Below, piece after piece: positions 51,651 through 61,547 of a stretch of DNA of 64,000 nt. Source of the DNA: SAR324 cluster bacterium. GTDB taxonomy: Bacteria > SAR324 > NAC60-12. The notes under the pieces are model-generated. The model was not told the origin of the DNA. It was given only the letters and a program-made list of their open reading frames with translations, and made no database searches. A program made the position numbers and the translations under genes. How positions within the stretch are numbered: the first letter of the stretch is position 1; each line of letters begins with the position of its first letter. The stretch covers positions 1 to 64,000 of the forward strand of contig JANQJU010000064.1 in assembly GCA_028281495.1 (NCBI GenBank), given 5' to 3'.

Positions 51651-53218
51651 TGCGTTTTTTCCCCTTGCATCGGGTCAATCAGTTGGATGGCATTGCGTTG
51701 TTTGGGAACCGTGAGCTGAATCACATTGTGCCCGTCATCATCGCATCGGAAAGTCATGCGGCCTTGCAAGGGCATCGCGTCTTCGCAAATCATGGAAAGG
51801 TAGGGTCGGTAACAGGTCAGGGGGGGAGGCTTCACAGGGGGACCAAATTTTTTGTGGAGCATCAAATTGTAGATATCTTTTTGGTTCTGTTCGAGCATCC
51901 ATTCTCCCACCTCTTGAGCCACCACTCGATTATGGATTGCGCGGTTCACCACTTCTTTGTCGTCAAAACGAATCCCGTCATCTCGAAAGATCAGACACAA
52001 ATTTTCGCCTTGTTCCACAATACTGAATTCGAGTTTGCACACGAGGGGTTTTCCGATCAACTTCCGTTCTTTCGGAATCTCTAGATGTTCGATGATGATG
52101 TATTTCAAAGTATTGATCAAATATCGGCTGAGATGTCGCTGGGTGTAATAGTTGGAACCGATCACAAATGGAGTGTGTTGACTGAACTGCACGTTTTTTT
52201 CCACCTCAAAAGAAAGATCAGTGGCAATGCTTCTCAAGCGGGATAACAAATGGTTGAGGATTTGACTATCCATATCCAAAACGTGCTGGTGGCATCGTTG
52301 CGCCTGTTTTTTCAGTTCTTCATGGCTATCTAGCGATGCTTCCAACATGCGTCGGAGGATATCCAAGTCATTAGCGAGAATGCGATAGCGCTCTTCATCC
52401 AAATCATACGGTTTGCGGCGTCGGATCTGTCCGTAATCACTTTTGTGTTGGTTGTACCAAGCCACCACCATCCCTAGACCAATCAGGTCATGCAGAGTTT
52501 GCAGCCCGTGTTGGTACCGTTCAAAGTTTTCAGCAGATTTCTGATCCATTGTTTGGGCTAAGGCCCGGTTCAACCAATAGCCTTTGTCACAGATGAGATG
52601 GAGTTGAGTCCATGTGGTGATCTTCTGAACCTCTTGAAATAGATTGCTCAGTTCCTCATGGTGGTCACATAGAGTCTCTAGGGATGTTGAAACGCTTTTG
52701 GCTTGATCGATCAAGCGATCCAGCTCGGCTATCGCATAGTTGTAAAATGCTTCGCCAAATCGTAACCCCCGGTTACATTCTTCCAATTGTTCGAGCAACA
52801 GGCGCTGTTCGTCTTTTCGATGGGTCTCTTCAGAATCTAGCAGTTGGATTAGAATGAAGGGGCAGGTTCCATCTTTAGCGATGTATAAGCTAAAGCTGAG
52901 GTAGCATGTCTGCCCATTTTCTTGGATCTGCAAGGTAGGACGTTGTGCTTCCAATTGTTGCTTAAGAGGAGGACGTAGGGTTTCTAGTTGTTGGATGGAT
53001 TTGATCCAATAATACACTTCATCCAGGGTGACGTTGTCGCAGCCTTTGAGGAGTCCGCTATAGATATTGAGATTCAGGCAATCGCTGATATGAGGAAACG
53101 TCTTCCGAAATTTGGGATAGCGATAAAAGTTATCATACACAATCTTGGTGCTATCCAATTCCATCAAGCAGAATGGAGCTGTTTGGGAAACTTTCGTTGG
53201 AGTTTCATGAGTGCTCAT
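51647..53218 (-). CDS. Unknown protein with degenerate CheA-type ATPase domain
   Basis: 523 residues. Residues 1-130 have a PAS-like outline, 130-340 are long helices, and 362-420 resemble the N-box to G1 part of the CheA ATPase domain (SRYLINTLKYIIIEH, PKERKLIGKP, LIFRDDGIRFD). The catalytic Asn of the N-box is not conserved in place and no phosphorylatable-His HPt domain is evident, so an inactive or ligand-binding form is likely. The gene lies 16 bases after the pentapeptide-repeat gene and overlaps scpB by four bases. Its role is unknown. Confidence 0.5.
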   Translation of the reverse strand: MSTHETPTKVSQTAPFCLMELDSTKIVYDNFYRYPKFRKTFPHISDCLNLNIYSGLLKGCDNVTLDEVYYWIKSIQQLETLRPPLKQQLEAQRPTLQIQENGQTCYLSFSLYIAKDGTCPFILIQLLDSEETHRKDEQRLLLEQLEECNRGLRFGEAFYNYAIAELDRLIDQAKSVSTSLETLCDHHEELSNLFQEVQKITTWTQLHLICDKGYWLNRALAQTMDQKSAENFERYQHGLQTLHDLIGLGMVVAWYNQHKSDYGQIRRRKPYDLDEERYRILANDLDILRRMLEASLDSHEELKKQAQRCHQHVLDMDSQILNHLLSRLRSIATDLSFEVEKNVQFSQHTPFVIGSNYYTQRHLSRYLINTLKYIIIEHLEIPKERKLIGKPLVCKLEFSIVEQGENLCLIFRDDGIRFDDKEVVNRAIHNRVVAQEVGEWMLEQNQKDIYNLMLHKKFGPPVKPPPLTCYRPYLSMICEDAMPLQGRMTFRCDDDGHNVIQLTVPKQRNAIQLIDPMQGEKTQ

Positions 53219-53234
53219 AGCTCACCCGACATCG

Positions 53235-55217
53235 TTAATTACGTTTCTTAGAAGGAACTTTCACAAAGATCAGAGCATCTTGCAGCACCTTGCAATAGTA
53301 ATCGTTGCCTCTCATAAAAAAAAGTGCATCCTGCAATAAGGCTCCATTGTCGTGAGCTTTGCGGAGTTCGCGTTCAGTTAAATCTGTTCCTCGTAGATCC
53401 ACTTCTCGCAGATCCGCTCGGGTCAGATTCGCGCCCGATAGTTTTGCGTTGTTCAATTTGGCTCCCCTCATCAGGGTACCACTCAGGTTGGCCCGTGTCA
53501 TTTGGGCATGTTGCAAATCCACCTTCTCAAAATAACATCGACTCAAGTCGGCTGCCCTCAGATCCACTTTGGCTAAATCCACCTTAGAAAGATCGTTGCC
53601 CGACAAGTTCGCATTTTTCATCCGTGCCTCGGTGAGCTTGACTCCGGCAAAATCCACATTGGTCATAATGGCATTTTCCAGGAGTGCCCCTGTCAGATCC
53701 ACTCCCAACAAATGCGCACCGCTGAAATTAGCAGCTTCCATCACCGCCCCTTTCAGAATCGCACCGGTCATGTTGGCTCGCTCCAGATTGGTACGCGTGA
53801 GTTTGGCATTGGTAAAATCCACATTGGTCAGGTTGGCTCGTACCAATTGACATCCTTCCATTTGGGCACCTCGCATGAGAGTGCGTTCCATCACGGCTCC
53901 ATTGAAATTGACCCGTGTGAGGTTCGCTCCATTGAGGTAAACATCTGTAAGATCGGCTTCGGTGAAATCGGAATCTTCCAAATTGGCACGATACAAATTG
54001 GCTTCCTTGAGCAAACTTTTTTGAAAGATCGCTTTTTGCGCTTCACACCGATTCAGGACTGCCTCGGTCAATTTGGCTTCGGTGAGGTCGCATTCCACCA
54101 ACTGAGCTTCGGTGCCCAAACACTGCTGCAAACTGGATCCTCTCAGATTGCTTTTGATGAATTTGCAACGTTTGAGATTCGCTTCATCCATTTTGCAATT
54201 TTCAAAATTGACCTCTTCACCATGAGAACCGTTCAAATTCACACCATCCATGTTGGAATCGTTGAATTGGGTCCGGGTTAGCGAACAACGAATCATCAAG
54301 CTATGTGGCATTTCAAGATGCGACCAGTTGGCTCCGGTGAGGTTGCCTTCCACCAGACTGACCGAAACTTTCGAATTCGATAGATTGCTTTCGGTGAAAT
54401 CTGCTTGCTCGAAATCAGAATCCAAGAACTCACTGTTGCTGAAATCACAACCCGACAAATTGGCATTCTGATATCGGACAAACCGTAAGGATTGATGCTT
54501 GAACGAGCATTGAGGAGCGTTCAGGTTGTTGAGCGATAAATACGAAAAGGTCATCCCATCCATATTGAGATATTCCCAATACGGCATGACTTCTCGTTCT
54601 AAATCGTCCCAGGCCATCGAGCGCCCCAGTCGTAACCAGTTGGCAAATTCCATCGCATAGGCTTTGTCAGGGCAGGGTGCCCAACTTTGGTTCAGATAGC
54701 GGTGGCTTTCTTGCAACAAACGGAACACAAACATACCAGCCCGCATATTACAGTAGACCATCGAATAACCGGTTTCGTTGATCGACTGAAATTGGGTCGT
54801 GAAAACGAAGTTATTGACCAATTCCTGCTGTACGATCAGCTGGAAAAAGCCTTGGAAACGTCCAATGATCGATTGAATCACCTCGTCTTTGTTCGGCAAA
54901 CTATCGAGCCAAGCATGATATCCTTCAAAAACTTGAGAGGTGTCATGAGCGGTTGATTCTGCCAACAGCTTCAATAAGATCTTATCGTCCGATTCATTCC
55001 AGTGATCTTCTCTTGTGTGTTTGTCTGTCCAGTTGAGAATATTGCGGTACAACCATTCCTGCGTCAACGGAGTGGTTGAAGTCACCGTTTTTACAAGAGA
55101 ATCGGCTGGCTTCGAGGCTGTGTTGTGAGTTGCGGGTCGCAGTGAAGAAGAAAGGGGGATGTCTCTCGGGTCATCCACGGTTTGGGCCAATTCTAAGTCA
55201 TCCAGGGGGGAATCCAT
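53235..55217 (-). CDS. Large pentapeptide-repeat protein
   Basis: 660 residues. The first 230 residues are a non-repeat region with an AAA-free, helix-rich outline. From about 240 to 630 the sequence is a run of A(D/N)Lxx pentapeptides (NLSGCDFSNSEF, NLRGSSLQQ, NLTRVNFNGAVM), predicted to form a right-handed quadrilateral helix of roughly 75 turns in all. Short proteins of this fold mimic DNA and protect gyrase; long ones have varied or unknown roles. No signal peptide. The ATG at 55217 is chosen over an upstream TTG. It is the first gene of an operon ending in scpB. Confidence 0.85.
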   Translation of the reverse strand: MDSPLDDLELAQTVDDPRDIPLSSSLRPATHNTASKPADSLVKTVTSTTPLTQEWLYRNILNWTDKHTREDHWNESDDKILLKLLAESTAHDTSQVFEGYHAWLDSLPNKDEVIQSIIGRFQGFFQLIVQQELVNNFVFTTQFQSINETGYSMVYCNMRAGMFVFRLLQESHRYLNQSWAPCPDKAYAMEFANWLRLGRSMAWDDLEREVMPYWEYLNMDGMTFSYLSLNNLNAPQCSFKHQSLRFVRYQNANLSGCDFSNSEFLDSDFEQADFTESNLSNSKVSVSLVEGNLTGANWSHLEMPHSLMIRCSLTRTQFNDSNMDGVNLNGSHGEEVNFENCKMDEANLKRCKFIKSNLRGSSLQQCLGTEAQLVECDLTEAKLTEAVLNRCEAQKAIFQKSLLKEANLYRANLEDSDFTEADLTDVYLNGANLTRVNFNGAVMERTLMRGAQMEGCQLVRANLTNVDFTNAKLTRTNLERANMTGAILKGAVMEAANFSGAHLLGVDLTGALLENAIMTNVDFAGVKLTEARMKNANLSGNDLSKVDLAKVDLRAADLSRCYFEKVDLQHAQMTRANLSGTLMRGAKLNNAKLSGANLTRADLREVDLRGTDLTERELRKAHDNGALLQDALFFMRGNDYYCKVLQDALIFVKVPSKKRN

Positions 55218-55315
55218 AGCACACTCTTGGGAATTCGATAATTGTGATTTTGGCAAGATTCTGTAAAACGAATTCAGTCAAAAACTGATTCTATCTTTAC
55301 AAAAAACCAAGGGAA

Positions 55316-57259
55316 ATGGGAAGCGACTTATCGATATGGAGATTCCTGTTCCTAGTGCTCTGGATGCTAGCCAGCCTAGTTGGGACTCCCTCCACCGGGT
55401 GGAGTCAGGAACCTTCGATCCAAAAGCTGATTACCGAAGCCACACATCAGGAGTTGGCACGGCATTCCTACTGGCTTCGCTTACTTCGCTATCATGCTCC
55501 TGGCGAGACGCTACTCCAATGGTCTACGTCAAGCGACGTTCGCAGTCCTTCCTTTTTCAATTCTCCCCAAGGTGCTACTGATCCCCAGGCTGAGCTGGAA
55601 GCAACGTTGCGAGCTTTCTTTTTGCCCGTTAAAGAAGATCCCAACCAACACGCTCAATGCCGGTTTGTGGCTCGATTTCAATGGTTACAAACCCAACTCA
55701 CGTTCCCTGAAACGCTGCGTCAAGTAGAGTGCCCTTTATATGAACGGTGGTCCAACCGCAATCAGGTGAAATCGATCAGTTTGATTTTTGCCTCTGCATT
55801 CATGGGAAATCCTGCTTCCATTTATGGCCATTTGTTGATGAAGGTGAATTTCGAGGAAGGCTTATTTGCCCATTCGCTCCTGAGTCCCACATTCAATTTT
55901 GGAGCACAGCTGGAACCCGGAGACAATGCCTTGGAATACGCTCTCAAAGGACTCTTCGGAGGCTATTTTGCACGATTTACAGACGAACGATTTTATAACT
56001 ACAACCATGTGTATGGGGAAACCGAACTCCGAGATTTATGGGAATACGAACTCAACCTTGATGCCCAACAGCGTCAACGAGTCATCGCGCATGCTTGGGA
56101 ACTGCTCCAAGGTGTGGATTTCACCTATTACTTTTTCCGCAGCAATTGTGCGTTTCAGATGAGCGAATTGCTCGACATGGCGTGGGATAAACCGCGGATG
56201 CGCCCCGAGTTTTCCATGTGGGCGATGCCGACGACTCAATTTTTTAAAATCACAGAACTCGAAAACAATGGGGAATCGCTGGTACGCGACATTCGTTTGA
56301 TTCCATCGAGACAACGACGATTGCGTCAACGAGTCCGTTCTCTCTCTCCGGGCATGCAGCAAGAATTGTTACGCTTGATCGAAAATCCCGAACGATTGCA
56401 AGACCCGGCTTTTTCCAAAAAAACTGGCACCGACCAAGCTGCACTCCTCGATGCCATGATCGACTACAATCAGTACCAAGCATCCCAAAACGAAACCTTT
56501 CTCAGCCCAGACCAAAAGCAGCAATTGTTGGTACAGCGCAGTCAATTGCCTCGTGGTGTTCCTCTTGAAGTGGACGCTTATCCTGTGAAACCTCCCACAG
56601 AAGGCACTCCTCCAGGGCGCTTACGATTCGGGTTTGTACACAATACAGAACTCGAAAATGCCCTAGAGTTGGGAGCACACCCTTCCTACCACGATCTACT
56701 GGGAAGAGAAGATGGACACTTACCCAATGCCGATTTGATCACATTCGATTTCCGGCTCCGGTTGAGTCGCGATGAAGTGGTGCTTCGTCAATTGGAACTA
56801 TTGAACATCCGTTCTCTCAAAGTGTCTCCCACAGGGTTGCCGTTGGATTCCGGTTGGTCTTGGCAGTTTCGGGGTGGTTTGGAACCGCGTGATTTGGAAT
56901 GTTCCCGTTGCCGTGTGTTTCATGTCAGTGGTGGCTTTGGCAAAGCATCTCCGATTGCAGCTTCTCAGAAGATGATCGGTTATGCTTTTGTTCATGCCTT
57001 TACCAAAATTTCCGAGGAGTTCGAATACGATTACACAGCCGGGTTACGGCCGTCGATTGGACTGATTTTTTATCCTGTCACAGGTTGGAAATCGGAAGTG
57101 CAGTGGAGTTATTTAGGCGGTTTCGCAGGAGAGATCGTGGCAGAACATCAAGTGGAATGGAATCATCGTTGGAATGTGACGACCGACTGGGAAGCTCGGT
57201 TCGAATTCAGATATCATGAGGCGAGCGAAGCCCTGCTCGGGATGCATTACTACTGGTAA
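55316..57259 (+). CDS. DUF4105 (Lnb-like) envelope protein
   Basis: 647 residues. A signal peptide (FLFLVLWMLASLVGTPSTG) is followed by the Lnb N-terminal/DUF4105 domain (about 150-330: LIFASAFMGNPASIYGHLLMKV, then FYNYNHVYGETELRDLWEYEL and the conserved SNCAF). The C-terminal 240 residues alternate strands and look like an outer-membrane barrel (last residues HYYW). The domain contains conserved His and Cys residues reminiscent of papain-like NlpC relatives. Its function is unknown, with an envelope location likely. It faces the LOV kinase gene with a 10-base overlap of 3' ends. Confidence 0.78.
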   Translation: MGSDLSIWRFLFLVLWMLASLVGTPSTGWSQEPSIQKLITEATHQELARHSYWLRLLRYHAPGETLLQWSTSSDVRSPSFFNSPQGATDPQAELEATLRAFFLPVKEDPNQHAQCRFVARFQWLQTQLTFPETLRQVECPLYERWSNRNQVKSISLIFASAFMGNPASIYGHLLMKVNFEEGLFAHSLLSPTFNFGAQLEPGDNALEYALKGLFGGYFARFTDERFYNYNHVYGETELRDLWEYELNLDAQQRQRVIAHAWELLQGVDFTYYFFRSNCAFQMSELLDMAWDKPRMRPEFSMWAMPTTQFFKITELENNGESLVRDIRLIPSRQRRLRQRVRSLSPGMQQELLRLIENPERLQDPAFSKKTGTDQAALLDAMIDYNQYQASQNETFLSPDQKQQLLVQRSQLPRGVPLEVDAYPVKPPTEGTPPGRLRFGFVHNTELENALELGAHPSYHDLLGREDGHLPNADLITFDFRLRLSRDEVVLRQLELLNIRSLKVSPTGLPLDSGWSWQFRGGLEPRDLECSRCRVFHVSGGFGKASPIAASQKMIGYAFVHAFTKISEEFEYDYTAGLRPSIGLIFYPVTGWKSEVQWSYLGGFAGEIVAEHQVEWNHRWNVTTDWEARFEFRYHEASEALLGMHYYW

Positions 57260-58440
57260 AATGGCTGCTGGTGAATAGAACGGGGGAGCGTGAACCAAAA
57301 ACGACTGCCTTTGTTGGGTTCACTGTCCACACCAATAGTTCCTCCATTTTTTTCTACCAATTCTTTGCATAAGACCAATCCCAATCCAGTGCCGGTTTCG
57401 TTGTTGGTGCCTACCGTGGAACATGGTTCTTCAATTTTGAACAGTTTGGGGAGGGTTTCTTTGTCAATACCGACTCCTGAATCTCCTACCGACAACTCCA
57501 CAAAGTCGTCTTGTAACTCGGCAAAAATATGAATCTTTCCCTCAAAGGGAGTGAACTTGATGCTATTGGAAACAAGGTTTTGAAGAATCAGCTGGACCAT
57601 CGTGCCATCGGCATATGCGGTGAGGGTCGAATCGAAATCGCAATTCAACTGGATTTGTTTACGCAGTGCATTGCCCTGTAACAATGCAATGGTATTGGAG
57701 ACAATGGGAAACAACTCGATTCGGGTAGGACGGTATTCCAACTTTCCGGTTTGAAGACGGGACCATTGCAGCAGGTTGTCAAGAAGATTAAACAACTGTT
57801 GGGTGGTTGTATGAATGTGTTTTCCAAAGTCCTGAATCTCTTCCCTGCTGAAAGAATTCAGGTCTCCACTGAGAATTTCGGAGAAGCCCATTAGGGAATG
57901 GAAGGGGCTTTTGAGGTCATGAGAGATGATAGAAAAAAATTTATCTTTATTGGCATTCAACACCGTCAGTTCACTTTCCGACTGCTGCAAGCGCTCATTG
58001 AGAGTCTCAAGTTCATCCGCACGTTGAATCAATTCTTGCTCCAGCAGTTTCCGCTGAGTGATGTCGTACTGGATTCCTACAAAGTGCGTGAGCTGTCCGT
58101 CATTATTGAGAACCGGAGAAATAGAAAGGTAGTTCCAAAAAGGCGTGCCATTTTTGCGATAGTTGATCAATTCCACCGTACAAGATTCTTCACGTTGAAG
58201 GCTTTCTCGAATGGTTTGTACTGCTGCTGGATCCGTATCCGTTCCTTGCAGAAATCGACAATTGTGCCCCAAAATTTCAGGAATGGAATAACCGGTGATT
58301 TTTTCAAAACCCGAGTTGGCATAAACAATGGGGTTGTCTGGGAGGGCAGGGTTCGAGATGGTGATGCCTTCCGAAATGGAATGAATAGCATGCTCCCGCA
58401 AGCGAAGGCGTTCGTCGAGAGGATATTGAGAGTTGGGCAT
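57250..58440 (-). CDS. LOV-domain (blue-light) sensor histidine kinase
   Basis: 396 residues. Residues 18-128 form a LOV domain: GHNCRFLQGTD with photoactive Cys61, N93 and N103 (NYRKNGTPFWN) and Q124 (FVGIQYDIT), all the flavin-contacting positions of phototropin-type LOV. A coiled coil (130-165) leads to HisKA with H174 (SIISHDLKSPFHSL) and an ATPase domain (N-box LVSNSIKFTP, G1 GDSGVGI, G2 GTGLGLVLC). Light-driven Cys-flavin bond formation should switch kinase activity. No linked output is in the operon; a single receiver gene lies 437 bases away and is divergent. GGGGAGA precedes the ATG. Confidence 0.9.
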   Translation of the reverse strand: MPNSQYPLDERLRLREHAIHSISEGITISNPALPDNPIVYANSGFEKITGYSIPEILGHNCRFLQGTDTDPAAVQTIRESLQREESCTVELINYRKNGTPFWNYLSISPVLNNDGQLTHFVGIQYDITQRKLLEQELIQRADELETLNERLQQSESELTVLNANKDKFFSIISHDLKSPFHSLMGFSEILSGDLNSFSREEIQDFGKHIHTTTQQLFNLLDNLLQWSRLQTGKLEYRPTRIELFPIVSNTIALLQGNALRKQIQLNCDFDSTLTAYADGTMVQLILQNLVSNSIKFTPFEGKIHIFAELQDDFVELSVGDSGVGIDKETLPKLFKIEEPCSTVGTNNETGTGLGLVLCKELVEKNGGTIGVDSEPNKGSRFWFTLPRSIHQQPFYQ

Positions 58441-58876
58441 GTCTCCCCCTTTTTTGCAGTGTGTTAAAATGTCAATTCACCCTTAACACACGAACAATAG
58501 AATCAAAACGAAGAAACCTCAGACGAAAAAATAGTTGATCTCATTAAAAAGTGAGAAATTTGTCATAAAGTTGTTGATTTGTTTTTAATGTTTTGAATTG
58601 TTGATTCCCTCCTATCGCAAATGTCTAAAAGACGATTCGCAAACACTCCCTCTTTCTGAACTTAAAAAGAATATTTTGACTCAAAAAAAGACAATAGTAT
58701 CAATAAGTAGCAAGTGGTTTACCTTTCAGCTTTCAAGAATTCAGTAAATTCCAGAAGCTTGGGAACAATTGGTACGCGAATTGTAGCAAAGCAAAAAATG
58801 TAATTAAATTGGAATACTCACTAACGGTTGGGTTAAAGGTTGATTCGTAGGTTTCGGTTAATCCGGGAGTGGATGG
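58441..58876. other. Divergent promoter region, 436 bases
   Basis: AT-rich DNA between the LOV kinase gene and the receiver gene, which are transcribed away from each other. It presumably contains both promoters. I see no open frame, repeat or structured RNA that stands out. Confidence 0.4.
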
Positions 58877-59266
58877 ATGAAAATTCTAGTCATTGATGAC
58901 GATACAATGTGTCGAAATTTATTGAAGCACTTTTTGCATCACGCGGGGCATATCGTCGAGGAAGCTTCGGATGGCGAGTGTGGTTGGGAACAGTTCGTTT
59001 CGGCGAACCCAAGATTCGATTTGGTATTGAGTGATTGTGATATGCCGAATCTGAGCGGTTTGCAGCTTATCGAGCGAATCCGTCAAATCGATTCCAAAGT
59101 TCAAGTGATTTTAGTGAGTGGGAACAACGATTTTTTCGGCCAAGACAAGCTTCCCAAATTTGGAGTACACACTGTATTGTGGAAGCCATTTCCTTTAGAG
59201 TCTTTGAAGGAAGTCATACAGAAGGCGGAACATAATCAGGAAACACTTTCTGGATCTCTTCAGTGA
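58877..59266 (+). CDS. Single-domain response regulator
   Basis: 129 residues, receiver only. D7-D8-D9 form the acidic pocket, D53 (LSDCDMPNLSG) is the phosphoacceptor, S100-region LVSGNND is the switch, and the Lys is in LWKPF. Divergent from the LOV kinase, so it is a reasonable phosphate acceptor of that kinase. Its 3' end overlaps the 3' end of the NtrC-type gene by 53 bases on the opposite strand, which may make the two mRNAs interact. Confidence 0.88.
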   Translation: MKILVIDDDTMCRNLLKHFLHHAGHIVEEASDGECGWEQFVSANPRFDLVLSDCDMPNLSGLQLIERIRQIDSKVQVILVSGNNDFFGQDKLPKFGVHTVLWKPFPLESLKEVIQKAEHNQETLSGSLQ

Positions 59267-61253
59267 TCATAGGAGGATAAGCTTTTAGCTTACTCGAAAT
59301 TCCTGAAAAAACATGCACCTTGCTACACAAACATGCTCGAATCGCCTCAATTCCATCATAAGGAATGCCAGGGATTTGGTCTGCGAGTTGTTTGTCAATA
59401 AAATAAGGCATCACATCGGCAAAGATGCGTTTTAATGGTTTGTTCGGCGCATAGGTTTGGGCATATCGCAAAACGAGTGCTCGAATGACATGTTGAGGAG
59501 CCACAGAAATCAATTGGTTGCGACGCATTGGCGGATACAACAAATTGAACAAATAAGAATCGGGTAAGCCTTTCGCAACGAGTTGATGAATGATTGTATT
59601 TGAAGACTTTTCTTGAATTGGTGAGGGGGAACTGGTTTTTGTTTGGTTGGATTTTCCTGGAGGTTCGGAAAGAAAGTGAAACACGATCCTTTTTTGTTCA
59701 ACAGAACACGAGATGGGGTTGACATAGGTCAAATCCACTGGCCACTGTTCGCTATTTGGAGTTCGAATTCGTCCAAAATGGGCCACTTTGAGATACTCTG
59801 CCTGATCCAGAATGTGTTTCAGATGTTCCTGTATTTCCAACGGGTTTGCAAATTGCCATAAGCGGCATTGGTGCTGCTGGAAGACATCCCACAAGGCCTC
59901 ATGGTTTCTGGGCAACGAGGGATCGGGGCTTGACGAAGATGGGTTCGTCGATTGGGGAAAGTCAAAAATGTTGAATGCTGGGTTGGAAGGAGGAACTTGC
60001 GGATTTGGTGAAGAAAAAACAGCAGGAGCAACCGTGTTAATAGATGGGGGTACGGGAGGCTCGTTATTTTTTATCTCCGGGAAATCTTCTGGAGTGAGGT
60101 AGGGTTGCTCGGTCAATGCAACGGCTCGTTGGATAAGGTTCTCCATTTCTCGGATGTTTCCTTTCCACGGCCATTGGCAGAGCAAGGTGACCGTTTCCAT
60201 CAAGATTCCTTGTACTTGAGGGTTCAGGTTAGAATACTTTTCTAGAAAGTGATGCACAAGCAAAGGGATATCTTCTTGGCGTTCTCGTAATGGAGGAAGG
60301 TGTACTGAAAATGTGTTTAAGCGGTAGAATAAGTCTTCGCGAAAGCGGCCGTGTTGTATCTCGACATTGAGGTCTCGATTCGTCGCACTGAGCAGACGAA
60401 CATTGACTTTGATGGGTTTTTGGCTGCCGACCGGTAGAATTTCTTGTTCTTGGATAACTCTTAAAAGTTTTACTTGCATAGGAAGGGGCATCTCTCCAAT
60501 TTCATCCAGAAATAGGGTGCCACCGTGAGCTAATTTGAACAACCCCTCTTTTTTCTCGAAGGCTCCTGTAAAGGCTCCCTTTTCATGGCCGAACAACTCG
60601 CTCTCAAACAACTCAGAAGGAATCGCACCACAATTCACGGGAACAAAAGGGCCGAGATGGCGGCGGCTGGATTTGTAAATTTCGCGAGCCACCATCTCCT
60701 TTCCAGTACCGGTCTCGCCGTGAATGAGCACCGTTACATCCAAAGGAGAGACTTTTTCGACTAGCTTCAGAGCATTTTGAAAGGAAGGAGATTGACCCAC
60801 CAGTTCTTTAGGAATCTCGACTGAGCGAATACGAAGCGCTTGATTCAAGCGGTACTCGTTAGAAAGCGCTCGACGTTCTTGAACCAAGTTTCGAGCACGC
60901 AGCAGGGCGTCTTGCAATTGGGCGGAAGCAAACGGTTTGGAAAGGTAGTCATCAAACCGGCTATCGCGGAATGCTTGAATCAGCGTCTCACGCGTTTCAT
61001 AGCCCGTAGTCATGATCGTGACTAGATCGGGAAATTGTTTTTTGATTTCGAGTCCCACTTCCAAACCATCCGTGCCAGGCATCTGTTTATCGATCAAAAC
61101 CACGTCAAATTGTTTGAGATCATATTTACTGGAGTGGAGCACGGCGTTGCTATTGGTAACAAATTCGACTTCATATCCGAGTGGCTTGAGCCACCCTTTG
61201 ACCAATGCGCCAACATGAGGTTCATCATCAATGACCAGTAGCTTCATTTCCAT
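59214..61253 (-). CDS. NtrC-type sigma-54 response regulator with unusual C-terminal region
   Basis: 679 residues. The receiver (1-120) has D9-D10, D55 and K106; the AAA+ domain has GETGTGKE (179-186), GAFTGA (226-231), TLFLDEIGEMP and DLFYRLNTF. The family normally ends with a Fis-type HTH after about 460 residues. Instead there is a Pro/Ser-rich linker (400-455), then about 220 residues without a recognisable HTH (including YLKVAHFGRIRTPNSEQW and PDYVPPSV at the end). The function of that part is unknown, possibly a PilZ- or ligand-like domain. AAGGAG precedes the ATG. Confidence 0.87.
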   Translation of the reverse strand: MEMKLLVIDDEPHVGALVKGWLKPLGYEVEFVTNSNAVLHSSKYDLKQFDVVLIDKQMPGTDGLEVGLEIKKQFPDLVTIMTTGYETRETLIQAFRDSRFDDYLSKPFASAQLQDALLRARNLVQERRALSNEYRLNQALRIRSVEIPKELVGQSPSFQNALKLVEKVSPLDVTVLIHGETGTGKEMVAREIYKSSRRHLGPFVPVNCGAIPSELFESELFGHEKGAFTGAFEKKEGLFKLAHGGTLFLDEIGEMPLPMQVKLLRVIQEQEILPVGSQKPIKVNVRLLSATNRDLNVEIQHGRFREDLFYRLNTFSVHLPPLRERQEDIPLLVHHFLEKYSNLNPQVQGILMETVTLLCQWPWKGNIREMENLIQRAVALTEQPYLTPEDFPEIKNNEPPVPPSINTVAPAVFSSPNPQVPPSNPAFNIFDFPQSTNPSSSSPDPSLPRNHEALWDVFQQHQCRLWQFANPLEIQEHLKHILDQAEYLKVAHFGRIRTPNSEQWPVDLTYVNPISCSVEQKRIVFHFLSEPPGKSNQTKTSSPSPIQEKSSNTIIHQLVAKGLPDSYLFNLLYPPMRRNQLISVAPQHVIRALVLRYAQTYAPNKPLKRIFADVMPYFIDKQLADQIPGIPYDGIEAIRACLCSKVHVFSGISSKLKAYPPMITEEIQKVFPDYVPPSV

Positions 61254-61494
61254 ACAAGCTCTCCTTCCGATGAGGTGAAGTTTGATAAAGATAACTGCAA
61301 ATATTGTTTTCCTATCATAAAATTACAAATTTATCATATCTTAGTTCATGAAATTGCCTTCATCTTATAGGAAACCGATAGAACCGATTGATATTCCATA
61401 CCTTTAAAAAGATGGCACATAAACTGAAGCTAGGACGCTATCTCCTTGGCTAACACCCCTTCTCACCAAGCATTTGGTCGGAGGGGAGGCCTTT

Positions 61495-61527
61495 GCTCTT
61501 CTCAGGGCCTCTCTCCTTGAGAAGAGC
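61495..61527 (-). terminator. Hairpin behind ilvA
   Basis: GCTCTTCTCA (61495-61504) and TGAGAAGAGC (61518-61527) are exact complements with a 13-base loop; flanking GGAGG/CCTCC blocks extend the pairing loosely. It lies 20 bases after the ilvA stop on the minus strand. There is no T-run, so termination may need Rho, or it may be a dispersed palindromic repeat. Confidence 0.5.
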
Positions 61528-61547
61528 CTTCCCTCTCCTGTTCGTGA

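Noticed and set aside
53569..54281. Plus-strand frames opposite the pentapeptide-repeat gene
   Set aside because: Their periodic composition mirrors the repeat; there are no ribosome sites or recognisable products.
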